Program-made: the position numbers and the translations under genes | The notes under the pieces: generated by a model | Database searches by the model: none | What the model was told of the DNA's origin: nothing | What the model saw: the letters and a program-made list of their open reading frames with translations, nothing else | Part shown: positions 29,070-37,261 of the stretch, one piece after another | Numbering within the stretch: the stretch's first letter is position 1 | Layout of the letters: the number at the start of each line of letters is the position of its first letter | Assembly (NCBI GenBank): GCA_964030785.1 | Contig: OZ034971.1 | Location: 13,113,079 to 13,177,078 of the forward strand | Origin: Siderastrea siderea | Lineage: Eukaryota; Cnidaria; Anthozoa; Scleractinia; Rhizangiidae | DNA length: 64,000 nucleotides | Reading direction: 5' to 3'

Positions 29070-29404
29070 TCATCCCATAAGGTCGATATGGTAGGGACCG
29101 TGTGGGGATGCGCCTTTTGAATGATTCGATACCATCGCCATGCCTCTGGGTGACCTTTTAACCATAAGACAAACACCACCCATCGATATAGGTTACGGTC
29201 CACATGGGTTTCTTCAAACAGGTGGAGAGGATGCGTGTCCTCGGGACAAGGGGGTATGGGGATTTGGGTGCCGGGTTGGTGATCATATAAGACTTGACAA
29301 AGGGTTTGATGACATTGCCATTGCCCCAGGGACAAGACAGACTCCCATGCATCACATACAGACTCCATGGTGACATTGATAAAACATTTTATTCGTTCTC
29401 TCAT
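29006..29404 (-). CDS. 132-aa unknown protein overlapping the integrase start
   Basis: Rich in Trp, Cys and His (WESVLSLGQWQCHQTL; RWVVFVLWLKGHPEAWRWY), with no family I recognise. The 3' end overlaps the integrase start by 64 bp in another frame, and the 5' end touches the next gene with no gap (29404/29405). Its conserved-looking density of aromatic residues suggests a folded globular protein. Confidence 0.5.
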   Translation of the reverse strand: MRERIKCFINVTMESVCDAWESVLSLGQWQCHQTLCQVLYDHQPGTQIPIPPCPEDTHPLHLFEETHVDRNLYRWVVFVLWLKGHPEAWRWYRIIQKAHPHTVPTISTLWDECQNVWPLEREPHAGVRRPHG

Positions 29405-30274
29405 TTAAAAGAGACCTAGACGGCCGTAACTGACGGTCTCTAGACCTTTCTGCCAGTTCTCTACACTGTCACTGTACTTGGGGGGTGGTGGTGCTGGGGC
29501 CACCATCATTTCTTGACGGTTCTTGAGATCTTGAATTTCTCGTAACAATTGTTTCTCATAGTCTGTCAGGGGTCGTTCTCGTTCCACGTCCTCTTTGCTC
29601 TGGACTCGAGGGGGCGGGCCAGGGATGTCATAGCCCCTCTTGGGATATCCTTGAGCATCACGGGTGGGTGCTTCAGCTTGTTGGTCGGCTTTTTTGGGAG
29701 GGTTGTCATGAAACCACGTCCAGTACTTGGGACCCAAGGGTTGATCGGCCCATCGGAAGAAGCCACACGTTTTCTTGGAACAAGTCAGAAACAACCGATC
29801 GGGGTTCTGGGTCGAATGACTCTGTTGAAGCGTGGCGGGTTCACGGCAAAAGCATTGTAAACCACCCCACATGTCCAACACTTCTACATGAGGTTGACTA
29901 TACACGGCTTTCATATACTCCAGAACTTTATCTTGACCACAAAACAGCAAACACGGTTGCATGGGACATTTCACATACTTCCATCCCTTTTGAGATTCTC
30001 GGGCCTCCAAACGCACCTCATGGTAAGGACATACCATAGTGTCCACTGAACTGGGAGGATCATACACGGTCGTCAAGGTGAATTGAGGTGATGGGGGTGA
30101 TTGCTCCACCATGTCATTCAATTCTTTCATCATATCTTCCACAGCAGCTCGGGTGTCTTCCACCACGTCGCACACCACAGGATCACAGTCCACGGGCGTC
30201 ATATGTTGAATGCTCTTCTTCTTCTTCTTCCCCTCTGGGGGATGGGTTGATTTTCTCTTCCGATCGACAGACAT
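29405..30274 (-). CDS. GRF zinc-finger protein (289 aa)
   Basis: ATG 30274 is chosen over an upstream TTG. A Lys-rich N-terminus is followed by CPYHEVRLEARESQKGWKY with a second Cys pair (KCPMQPCLLFC). A GRF-type finger comes next (LQCFCREPATLQQ, then LFLTCSKKTCGFFRWAD). GRF fingers bind single-stranded nucleic acid in topoisomerase III, NEIL3 and APE2. The C-terminus is helical. It is likely a replication or repair accessory. The TATA box CCTTTTTATACC (reverse strand) lies at 30311-30322. Confidence 0.8.
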   Translation of the reverse strand: MSVDRKRKSTHPPEGKKKKKSIQHMTPVDCDPVVCDVVEDTRAAVEDMMKELNDMVEQSPPSPQFTLTTVYDPPSSVDTMVCPYHEVRLEARESQKGWKYVKCPMQPCLLFCGQDKVLEYMKAVYSQPHVEVLDMWGGLQCFCREPATLQQSHSTQNPDRLFLTCSKKTCGFFRWADQPLGPKYWTWFHDNPPKKADQQAEAPTRDAQGYPKRGYDIPGPPPRVQSKEDVERERPLTDYEKQLLREIQDLKNRQEMMVAPAPPPPKYSDSVENWQKGLETVSYGRLGLF

Positions 30275-30489
30275 CGTACTCAAAGGTGGATGTCACCCCT
30301 ACCGACCATGCCTTTTTATACCTTAGACCCTTGACTGTCATTGGTCAGCTTATCCTATCCATATAAGGACTTGTTATCGTCCCATTGGTCAGCTTGTTCA
30401 ATCCAAATAAGGTCCTCTTGTCTTCCCATTGGTCAACTGCCCCTATTTAAGACGGTCCCTTGGTCACTAGATCTTCATTCTCAAAAGCC
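30275..30489. promoter_or_regulatory. CCAAT/CArG triple-repeat regulatory region
   Basis: Three CATTGGTCA elements (30339, 30383, 30427) repeat at 43-44 bp. Two perfect CArG boxes, CCATATAAGG (30359-30368) and CCAAATAAGG (30403-30412), and one near-match CCTATTTAAG (30442-30451) alternate with them. The region drives the divergent GRF and SLOG genes. It suggests binding by NF-Y and SRF-type host factors. Confidence 0.7.
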
Positions 30490-31182
30490 ATGCCCCCAGA
30501 CATCATGATCGGAGAACAAGATCTCGGTGCCTTGGAACTGCAAGTGGGTCATGGCCATGTGGTCTATACAGGGGGAGCCAAAGGTACGGATGCCCTCGTG
30601 GAAGAACAGGCCAAACACTTTGGGATGCAACTAGAAGTCCTGGTCCCCCCGAACCATCCTCGATCCACTTTCATCACCCCTTCTACGGTGGAAGTCCTGA
30701 TGCTGGCCAACCCCCATCTTCACCAGGCGGCTGAGAAACTAGGCAAAAAAATGCCCAGTCATTTTTACACCCTGCAATTGCTGCAACGCAATTATCAATT
30801 GGCCAAAAAAGCCCATACCATCTATGCCTTTGGCATCTTGGAACCGGATCATAAACGCGTGAAAGGAGGCACTGGTTGGACTGTGCAATTGGCTATGGAT
30901 CAAGGCAAACCCGTCTACCTGTTTGACATCCCCAGTCAATCATGGTACCGCTCGGACCATTACTACCAAGTCAATGAGAATGCCGCCACCCTGGTCACTG
31001 GCAGTCAATTTGTTCCTTGGGGACCTAAAAAGCCCACCCTACATCAAAGCAGTGCTATTGTGGGATCCCGGGATGTGGACGAGAAAACCCGAGCCGAAAT
31101 TCAAGCCTTGTTCAACCGCACCTTCTGTCTACCCGAGAACATTGATCAATTACGCATGGAACTGGAAGACTTTCATTTGTAA
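30490..31182 (+). CDS. SLOG-family nucleotide-ligand protein (230 aa)
   Basis: The ATG at 30490 is chosen; an upstream TTG extends the frame only formally. VVYTGGAKGTDALVEEQAKH matches the Rossmann-like loop of SLOG/YpsA-type proteins, and PPNHPRSTF and LLQRNYQLAKKAHTIYAFG follow. KGGTGWTVQLAMDQGKPVYL fits a second ligand loop. In bacteria SLOG domains sense or process nucleotide-derived ligands and pair with SLATT membrane effectors. An eukaryotic viral role is unknown. A CTATTTAAG TATA-like element lies 40 bp upstream. Confidence 0.75.
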   Translation: MPPDIMIGEQDLGALELQVGHGHVVYTGGAKGTDALVEEQAKHFGMQLEVLVPPNHPRSTFITPSTVEVLMLANPHLHQAAEKLGKKMPSHFYTLQLLQRNYQLAKKAHTIYAFGILEPDHKRVKGGTGWTVQLAMDQGKPVYLFDIPSQSWYRSDHYYQVNENAATLVTGSQFVPWGPKKPTLHQSSAIVGSRDVDEKTRAEIQALFNRTFCLPENIDQLRMELEDFHL

Positions 31183-31484
31183 TTTCTTAGTTTTTACTTT
31201 TGGAATTGTACATAGCTTTTCTTTTTTAATTTTTTTACTTTTTATTTTTTTCCAATTGTACATAGCCATTTTTATTTTTTCAAATTGTAGATTTTTCAAT
31301 TGTACATAGGAGCGCCCCACCCGCGTGGCAAAGAAGACCAACCACCCTTTGTAACATCAACTCTTTTTTTAATTAAAAAATTTTAAAAAATGACATCACT
31401 GGTTTTGCACGTTCATCATAAATAAATGTCTCTTGACTCACAGTTGCCTTGACTCACAATAAAAACTCAACGGGAAATAAATGT
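31183..31484. terminator. 3' region with three CAATTGTACATAG-type repeats and poly(A) signals
   Basis: AATTGTACATAG recurs at about 31204, 31254 and 31301 within T-rich DNA downstream of the SLOG gene. AATAAA occurs at about 31422 and 31466 on plus; TTTATT (minus signal) at about 31242 and 31274. The region probably serves convergent transcript ends. Confidence 0.55.
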
Positions 31485-32042
31485 TCATTGTTCTTCCAAC
31501 ACGCAATTCACTATCTCCACCGCCTCCCTCTCCATCTCCTCCAACCATTTCTTCTCGTCCTCTCGCTGTCTCTCCACTTCTTTAAAAAAATAAACAATTT
31601 GCTGCCAACGGTCCCCCGCATGCACTCGTCGCAGGTTAGCACCCAGGTAATGGTCCAACTCTTTAAAATCCTCCATGGTGATGATCCAAAACGTAGGATC
31701 CATGGTGTATACCAGGCGCCGACAAATAAACGGGATGATCCGCTTGGCCAGGGTCCTGTGCAGTATCTTCACGATCTCTGGGTGTGGCCCACGGGGGTGA
31801 CCATTCTCGGTCTCCACCACGTACAGCACCAACATGCGAATGAAGGCCGCCACGCGATGTTTATTGAGGGGGCGCCACGCTTCTTCCCTCCTTTCGTACA
31901 CTCGCCTCGTGTGGCGGTCCAAGGGGGTCATCTCCGGCCCTGCTCTCCTCCTCAAGTACTCTTCTCCACTCACGTTCATGTCACTGCCCAGGGACCCCAA
32001 CCGCCTTCTCGTTTCAGCCATTTTTGGTTCACCAAAGAACAT
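31485..32042 (-). CDS. 185-aa unknown protein
   Basis: Basic and helical, with RRLVYTMDPTFWIITMEDF and a long acidic/basic C-terminal helix (KEVERQREDEKKWLEEMERE). No family recognised. It is divergent from the plus-strand small ORFs. Its TATA box, TATATAAG (minus strand, 32097-32106), lies about 56 bp upstream. MAETRRRL at 32021 is an alternative start. Confidence 0.55.
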   Translation of the reverse strand: MFFGEPKMAETRRRLGSLGSDMNVSGEEYLRRRAGPEMTPLDRHTRRVYERREEAWRPLNKHRVAAFIRMLVLYVVETENGHPRGPHPEIVKILHRTLAKRIIPFICRRLVYTMDPTFWIITMEDFKELDHYLGANLRRVHAGDRWQQIVYFFKEVERQREDEKKWLEEMEREAVEIVNCVLEEQ

Positions 32043-32280
32043 AAGTCAACACTGACTGAACTCAAAGCTAAGAGTGACGTCCTGGGGCCTCCCTTGACTT
32101 ATATACCCCGATCCGCGCAATGCACCATGGTCTATCTAAGGAGGGGGGAGGGGGGTCCCCCCACCCCCGTCCCCTCCCAAAGCATCATGGGGTCTTTCTC
32201 TCATTGGCCTATTCCCTCCCACGTGACCCTTTTGGTTCTCTATAAAAAACCCCCTGTCCCATTCCATCTTTCACACTCAA
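32043..32280. promoter_or_regulatory. Bidirectional promoter, second copy of the PolB module
   Basis: It contains TATATAAG for the minus gene, a G6-T-C6 palindromic tract (about 32140-32170), ATTGG at 32203, CACGTG at 32220-32225 and GTTCTCTATAAAAA at 32235-32248 for the plus genes. The order and spacing match the PolB promoter. Confidence 0.75.
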
Positions 32281-32477
32281 TGGATGATCCAGTCCTCAGT
32301 CCAGAAGCCCAACAAGTGATTGATCGTCTACGAGCCTTATTATCTCGACTCGAAAAAGACTTGGAACAGATCCGCTTCAAAGCTTCTTATTTTGAACTGC
32401 TTCGTCTTCACAGTCAAAAACATCTCAGTCGGAACGAATTGGCTTTATTAACTTTGAAAAACTTCTACCGGTGGTGA
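32281..32477 (+). CDS. 65-aa helical protein, paralogue 1
   Basis: It starts MDDPVLSPEAQQVIDRLRA and continues as a helix with FELLRLHSQKHLSRNEL. It is related to the next ORF (SPEAQQVIDRL versus SPQALQIIERL). The following ATG comes right after its TGA. TATA at 32241-32249, about 35 bp upstream. Function unknown; possibly a small regulator. Confidence 0.6.
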
Positions 32478-32711
32478 ATGGGTGACAAACCCGACAAGAT
32501 CACTCCTGGCAAGGTCAGCCCTCAAGCCCTGCAAATCATTGAACGTTTGGGAGAGATCCGAAAACAAATCAATCACCTGGTTCAACCTTTACGTTACAAG
32601 ATCACTTTTCAAGAACTGTGCCAACTCCGAAAAGAAGGGATCATCACCACCGTCGAGTTTCAACTCTTGACCAATCCACTGTTTGATCCTTTCACCGATC
32701 CTTTCGCCTGA
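32478..32711 (+). CDS. 77-aa helical protein, paralogue 2
   Basis: It starts directly after the stop of the previous ORF. Key stretch SPQALQIIERLGEIRKQIN and FQELCQLRKEGIITTVEF correspond to paralogue 1. Its TGA overlaps the next ATG as TGATG. This is a tandem duplication within one likely transcript. Confidence 0.6.
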   Translation: MGDKPDKITPGKVSPQALQIIERLGEIRKQINHLVQPLRYKITFQELCQLRKEGIITTVEFQLLTNPLFDPFTDPFA

Positions 32712-33100
32712 TGGCTCAACCCCCACCATGTGTGATTTGTTTGATACCTCTCGCCAATTATACCACGTTGAGGTGCTGTGGTATTCCTTGTCATGTCGCC
32801 TGTGCCAAGCAACAGAATGGTCAGCCCCGCCTATGCTCTACCTGCCACGTTCCTCTTGTCGTCCAGGAAGTCCTCCATGAACAATGGAAAGAAGACCCGG
32901 AGTTTGTCCAGCATGTCAAGGACGATTGGAAAAACAATCCTATCTGGTATGGCGTTTGCTATGAGAACAACCACGCCCTCCAAGGATTCTGGGGAGAACT
33001 GCGCGATCCCTATGAGCCTCACCGCAAAACCCTCTACTTTCTGGGTCACACCAAAAGCCTAGCCATTGGACGGATGAAAACCTGTATCAGCTTCGCGTAA
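32711..33100 (+). CDS. RING-like zinc-finger protein (129 aa)
   Basis: CVICLIPLANYTTLRCCGI, then CHVACAKQQNGQPRLC and CSTCHVPL, gives the Cys/His order of a RING finger (residues about 7-50), so an E3 ubiquitin ligase-type role is possible. The C-terminal part (WGELRDPYEPHRKTLYFLG) is unassigned. It is third in a closely spaced set with TGATG linkage. AATAAA lies at 33161. Viral RING proteins often act on host defence; that is inference here. Confidence 0.7.
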   Translation: MAQPPPCVICLIPLANYTTLRCCGIPCHVACAKQQNGQPRLCSTCHVPLVVQEVLHEQWKEDPEFVQHVKDDWKNNPIWYGVCYENNHALQGFWGELRDPYEPHRKTLYFLGHTKSLAIGRMKTCISFA

Positions 33101-33216
33101 AAAAGGACACCCCCCATGTTTGGATTTTTTTTTTTCTACTTGTTGTCAAATACCAAGGATCAATAAAAGATGTTGCATGACACTTTGTTGTGATCTTTAT
33201 TCATTCTCTACATAAA
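33101..33216. terminator. Convergent poly(A) region
   Basis: AATAAA at 33161-33166 on plus serves the RING gene; TTTATT at 33197-33202 gives AATAAA on minus for the gene at 33217-34269. Confidence 0.6.
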
Positions 33217-34269
33217 TCATGATCGTTGACTTTTTCTGGACAGTTCAAGGGTAATGATAGTTCTCCCTTGTTTGAAAGGAGCCGGTTGTCCATCAGCTGT
33301 TTGAATATCCATGGCAATGCTGTCAAAGATGGTTTTGCCAAGAGGAAAATACATCCGTTGCGTCGTATCAAATTGATGATCGGTATTGCCGGCATCCAAG
33401 GTACGTAAAAATCCTTTCTCTTGATTTCCCACAATGCTCTGGGACACCAGATCCGTGTAAATCATGAGTTGTTGTTGTCCTTGTTGCGGTTTGACCGTTT
33501 GCGTACTGGGAAAGACTTGTCGACTGAGATTCGGGCCCAAGAACAAATAATAATTGAAATCGGGGTGGGTAAAGCTGACGGACACATGACCCAAAGGTGG
33601 ATATTTGTTGACAGTACCGACAGTTACTTCCCATTTATGGCGATCGTCGTAATCCACGATATTTTTGACCAGATAATTTTTTTCTTGGACCACGCGTTCA
33701 CTTGGTGTGCCATCTTTCACCAATCCCATCAAGCCAGCGAATTTCCATTCCATTTCAAATTGCATGTTGGCTGGTATGAGTACATACAACGAATCTAATT
33801 CGGGGGCGATGCTTGTATTGGTGATTTTCACGTAAGGTTGAGCCAGATTGAGAGCCGCGAGTTGTTGTCGTTTCGCTTGATCGTCCACGTCCATTTTAGT
33901 TATATCCATCATGACGTCCATGTGTTGTTTTTCCATTTCGTACGCAATGGCAATCCATGCTTCTTTCAAATTGGTGTAATACCCTGGGGGTAAATGGATT
34001 TGTTTCGTCACTTGAATCGGAGCCGTTCCCTCCGCACGTTTTGGTATGTATCTCACATCTGTTTTCAACCAATGTTTTTGACTATCTTCTTGCGTCCAAT
34101 TCTGTTTGGTTTGATCTCCCCATTGTTGATTAAACCCCGGGTGGGAAATATGAACTAGGGCTGCTTCCCAATCATCTTCTACCAAATAATAGGAACGAGG
34201 AAGTCGAACCGTAAATTTTTGTCCCGTGCCTTGTGCTTGATCACTGATCAGGGTGATGTAAAAACTCAT
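33217..34269 (-). CDS. FYITL-type virion protein, paralogue C (350 aa)
   Basis: It starts MSFYITLISDQAQGTGQKF at ATG 34269; a longer frame starts only at GTG. It has the family layout: FTVRLPRS, WEAALVHISHPGF, and a C-terminal GRTIITLELSRK. It is more divergent than A and B and sits alone at the right end of P2. The TATA box GGTATAAAAGGG at 34296-34305 is about 30 bp upstream, giving a near-zero leader. A fibre-like or alternative penton role is possible but unproven. Confidence 0.6.
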   Translation of the reverse strand: MSFYITLISDQAQGTGQKFTVRLPRSYYLVEDDWEAALVHISHPGFNQQWGDQTKQNWTQEDSQKHWLKTDVRYIPKRAEGTAPIQVTKQIHLPPGYYTNLKEAWIAIAYEMEKQHMDVMMDITKMDVDDQAKRQQLAALNLAQPYVKITNTSIAPELDSLYVLIPANMQFEMEWKFAGLMGLVKDGTPSERVVQEKNYLVKNIVDYDDRHKWEVTVGTVNKYPPLGHVSVSFTHPDFNYYLFLGPNLSRQVFPSTQTVKPQQGQQQLMIYTDLVSQSIVGNQEKGFLRTLDAGNTDHQFDTTQRMYFPLGKTIFDSIAMDIQTADGQPAPFKQGRTIITLELSRKSQRS

Positions 34270-34303
34270 GGTCACTACCTAACCCTAGGGTTTACCCTTT
34301 TAT

Positions 34304-34599
34304 ACCCACCCCCGTTCCCCAAATTGGACTTTGGACTTTGAGCCCGCGTTTTCTCAGCGGGTTTACTTCCTCTTGAGCCCACGATCCCTTTTTCCCACTG
34401 GTCAGCGGTTTCCCTTTCCAAATCACGTGACTTCCGGTTCCCATGAGCCCACGATCCCTTTTTTCCCACTGGTCAGCGGTTTCCCATTCTAAACCATGTG
34501 ACTTCCGGTTCCAGACACTTCCGGTTCCGGTGACGTCATTGATTTGCTCTCGACCAATCAGAAGCCAGGAAAAGGGCCATACGGGCCCCCCTTACTACT
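34304..34599. repeat. P2 right terminal inverted repeat (two 71-bp units)
   Basis: It is the inverted complement of 11874-12310 but with two tandem units instead of four. The mirrored TGACGTCA is at 34531-34538, 61 bp from the tip. Confidence 0.93.
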
Positions 34600-34605
34600 T
34601 GCCCT
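34600..34605. repeat. Target site duplication TGCCCT, right
   Basis: Identical to 11868-11873. Confidence 0.93.
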
Positions 34606-34866
34606 CGGGGATTTCCCTTGTATGTCTGTCAAAGGGGAATTTCCCTAAAACCGTCGGCTTGCCCAAACTTGCCCAAGCTTGCGTTGTGTTTATTCAGATC
34701 CGTACGGTCACAAGGCGCCGCGGTCGCGTACGGAAAAAAGACGTTCGATTCCAATACCACTCCCTTGGGGATTTCCCTTGTACGTCTGTCACAAGGGAAT
34801 TTCCCTAAAACCGTCGGCTTGCCCTACGGAAAAAAGTGGTTCGATTCCAATACCCCTACTACTACT
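34606..34866. repeat. Direct repeats next to P2, possible P1 terminus
   Basis: GGGGATTTCCCTTGTA(T/C)GTC with AAAACCGTCGGCTTGCCC occurs at 34607 and 34767 (period about 160 bp). TTCGATTCCAATACC recurs at 34744 and 34839. The block ends CCCCTACTACTACT at about 34863, resembling an inverted AGTAGTAG Polinton tip. It may be the right end of P1. Confidence 0.4.
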
Positions 34867-34869
34867 AAT

Positions 34870-35445
34870 CTTAAATTTAAAGATAAAAATGAAATCTTTC
34901 TAAAGAATGAAATAAACTCAATAGCCCAAATTTTACATAACTATTAAGAACAGATACACACATTTTCTCTAACAAATTCATTAAACCATTTAAATTTACT
35001 CATTTTCTCTCAACACTTAATGAGGTCTATATCACTACATTTTAATTATCAAGAAGCACTTAGTTTAGTTTGTTTTATTTTATATATTTGTCATTATTTC
35101 ATTAAAAATTTTTTTCAGCTGTCTCTATTAAGTTTTTATTTTTAAAGGTTGAGTTCACATGCTGCTGATTTTACTCCATCCTTTTAATTTGCTCCTTTAT
35201 TTCATTTTGTTTCCTTTTGTTCAAATTTCCTTTTATTTTATTGTATTTTGATTTAATGAGGTTGAAGCTGCTACACTGCAGTTTTTGGTCCCTCATTTTT
35301 TATACTTACAACATCCTCCCCTACACACACTTATCCTCCCCTTACACCCACTGATCTCAGTGGTGATTTCAGAACCCATTAATTTGAGGATCCCATACTT
35401 TAACACCTTTAAAACCACAAGAGTTGCTAGTGAATCTACTGGTTT
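34870..35445. other. Host non-coding, AT-rich
   Basis: No supported gene, RNA or named repeat is visible here. Confidence 0.5.
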
Positions 35446-35449
35446 TTAA

Positions 35450-35743
35450 TCATTTTTTTTTATTACAATGATGTTGATGATGATAATGATGACGATGACG
35501 ATGGTCATGATCAGGGTGACGACGATGATAATGATGGGGATGATGATGGCTATGGTCGCGCGAACGGTGAAAATAATGTTTGAGTGGGTTATGATGGTGA
35601 TGGAGATGGTGATGTCGATGGTGGTGATAATGGTGTTTATGTTTACCATGGCTGTGGGGATGGTGCGGATGATGATGGTGGTGGTGGTGACGTTGGTGCC
35701 CGTGATAGAATATCTTTTGGTGTAGCTTTGTCCTTAACTCTCT
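35450..35743 (-). other. Histidine-rich open frame, candidate host exon
   Basis: The minus strand is open for about 97 codons with roughly half His (CAT/CAC), plus Arg, Pro and Tyr, ending in CNKKK before TGA at 35450. It lies in a degenerate (ATG)n-type repeat, so it could be chance. A polypyrimidine tract and CCCCAG acceptor lie at about 35763-35777. That acceptor, joined to the upstream signal-peptide exon, opens a different frame ending at PQPW. His-rich and Pro/Ser-rich readings are both possible. Confidence 0.3.
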
Positions 35744-36399
35744 TTAGTTTAGCATCTGGGGAGGAAAAGATAATATAGTTAGATCGTATATGTCAGAGAT
35801 CATTCATACAAATTTCAACTACGTAATTTCTTTTTCTTAATATTTATATGCCATATGCCGGCCATTACCAACGCTCTAAACGTCTGTCTACAAAGTAAAG
35901 TTTTATTGTTTTAACACTTTACTGAAAACTCAAACGTAAATAAGGGAAAGAAAAAGACTAACTCGGATAGCGAAACGACAACAATGTTGGCAAGGCAACC
36001 AGATTCAAGTTGTGGCTAACAAGATAGTCCTTCCATGAGTAGAAGACTATCAACTTCCAACGCTGTTTCTGTCACGATTGCTCTATAAAACAACACAAGT
36101 TCTTAATTTTCTACCTTGATAAACTACAAATGGTATTATTAGGATGTTCACAATACCAGCCGGCCAAAACTCTTAGCAAAAAATCCACGTTTGGCTTGAT
36201 AAGTGAAGAAACGATCATCGTAGAATTTATTCTTAAAAAAGAACATGTGTGGTATTAGGAAATGGTTATCCTTCTTAGGCCATTACAGCTCTCTTTTACT
36301 TGACAGAAATGATCATCCCTGGAGTTGTTTTAGATTAGATCACTGGTAAACATGTGGAATAAAAAGTAAAAAAACAGTCGCTCAAAATTGTCATCTTAC

Positions 36400-36469
36400 C
36401 TTTGCTGCTAGCTCTGTAAATCAACGTCCCAAGCAGAAGAAATAAAGCGAACACTATTTTCGTATTCAT
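36400..36469 (-). CDS. Candidate host signal-peptide exon
   Basis: MNTKIVFALFLLLGTLIY starts at 36469 and is followed by RASSK and a good splice donor (AAAG/GTAAGA) at 36399/36400, giving a phase-1 exon as is common after signal peptides. The next candidate exon is about 650 bp downstream (35450-35777). Product unknown; a secreted protein is likely. Confidence 0.45.
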
Positions 36470-37261
36470 TTTCGCGCTGTTTCTACTATCTTTCTTCACG
36501 TTTTTACAGATTCACCTCCAGTAATTAGAAATAACATCGGCCGCCGATTCGCTTATCACGTTGGCATTTCCTGCATAGGCTACCAACTGTTTTCACAACA
36601 AGGAAATAGTTTTGTTAAAGATGCATTGCTGACTGAGGGTCTATTATATGGGGTCTCACATTCCGCAATCCGCCTTATTTTCTCCTTCCTAGACCGTAAA
36701 CCGCTTTCGTTTTCTCCTTTAGACCGAAATCGCCTTTATCGCAATAGGGGCGGTATGCAGCTCTTACAAGGACTTCTCTGATTTGCTGAGAAAACAATAG
36801 AACAAACAACAAAACAATGAACCCTAGCCCTGAAAACAATAGAGCTGCGTGATAACAAGGTCGAATGAAATTAGAGGTTGTAAAGAGCTGATCTGTCGCA
36901 AAAACGATCTTTTAACACCCACCTTAAGACCACTGAAACATTTCAGTCACACCCATTTTTCAACCTGACCTGCCATCCGTCAGGAGTAAAAAGAGGCTTC
37001 ATCAAAGGAGAGGCTCTAAGACTACTCAGAACTAACTCTTCTAAAAAATTATTTGAAGACGGCGTCACAAACTTCAAAACACATCTTCTTGAGAGAGGAT
37101 ACCCAGAGAACTTTATTTAAACAACCCTCTCACTGAGTTACTTTAGAAGATAGGGATCAAGCCCTCCGACAAAAACAAAAACAAGAAAATATTGCCCTTT
37201 GTAACGCAATATCACCCAGCTGTGCCTAACTTAAAACCAATACTCATTAACATCTGGCATT

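Larger units (their letters stand above)
11874..34599. mobile_element. P2: complete Polinton/Maverick (adintovirus-like) element
   Basis: A 22,726-bp element bounded by inverted repeats starting AGTAGTAAGGGGGG and flanked by TGCCCT on both sides. It encodes PolB, rve integrase with chromodomain, packaging ATPase, adenain-like protease, capsid candidate proteins and many accessory genes. All core genes are open; only one small gene (25560-25753) looks broken. The sharp target duplication and open core genes suggest recent insertion. GC content is visibly higher than in the host DNA to its right. Confidence 0.95.

Noticed and set aside
31449..32280. 342-aa plus ORF upstream part
   Set aside because: It is a shadow of the 185-aa minus gene and the promoter; only the last 65 codons (from 32281) have a TATA and a paralogue.
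35468..35725. Met/Val-rich plus ORF
   Set aside because: It is a translation of the ATG-type repeat; the composition is not that of a natural protein.
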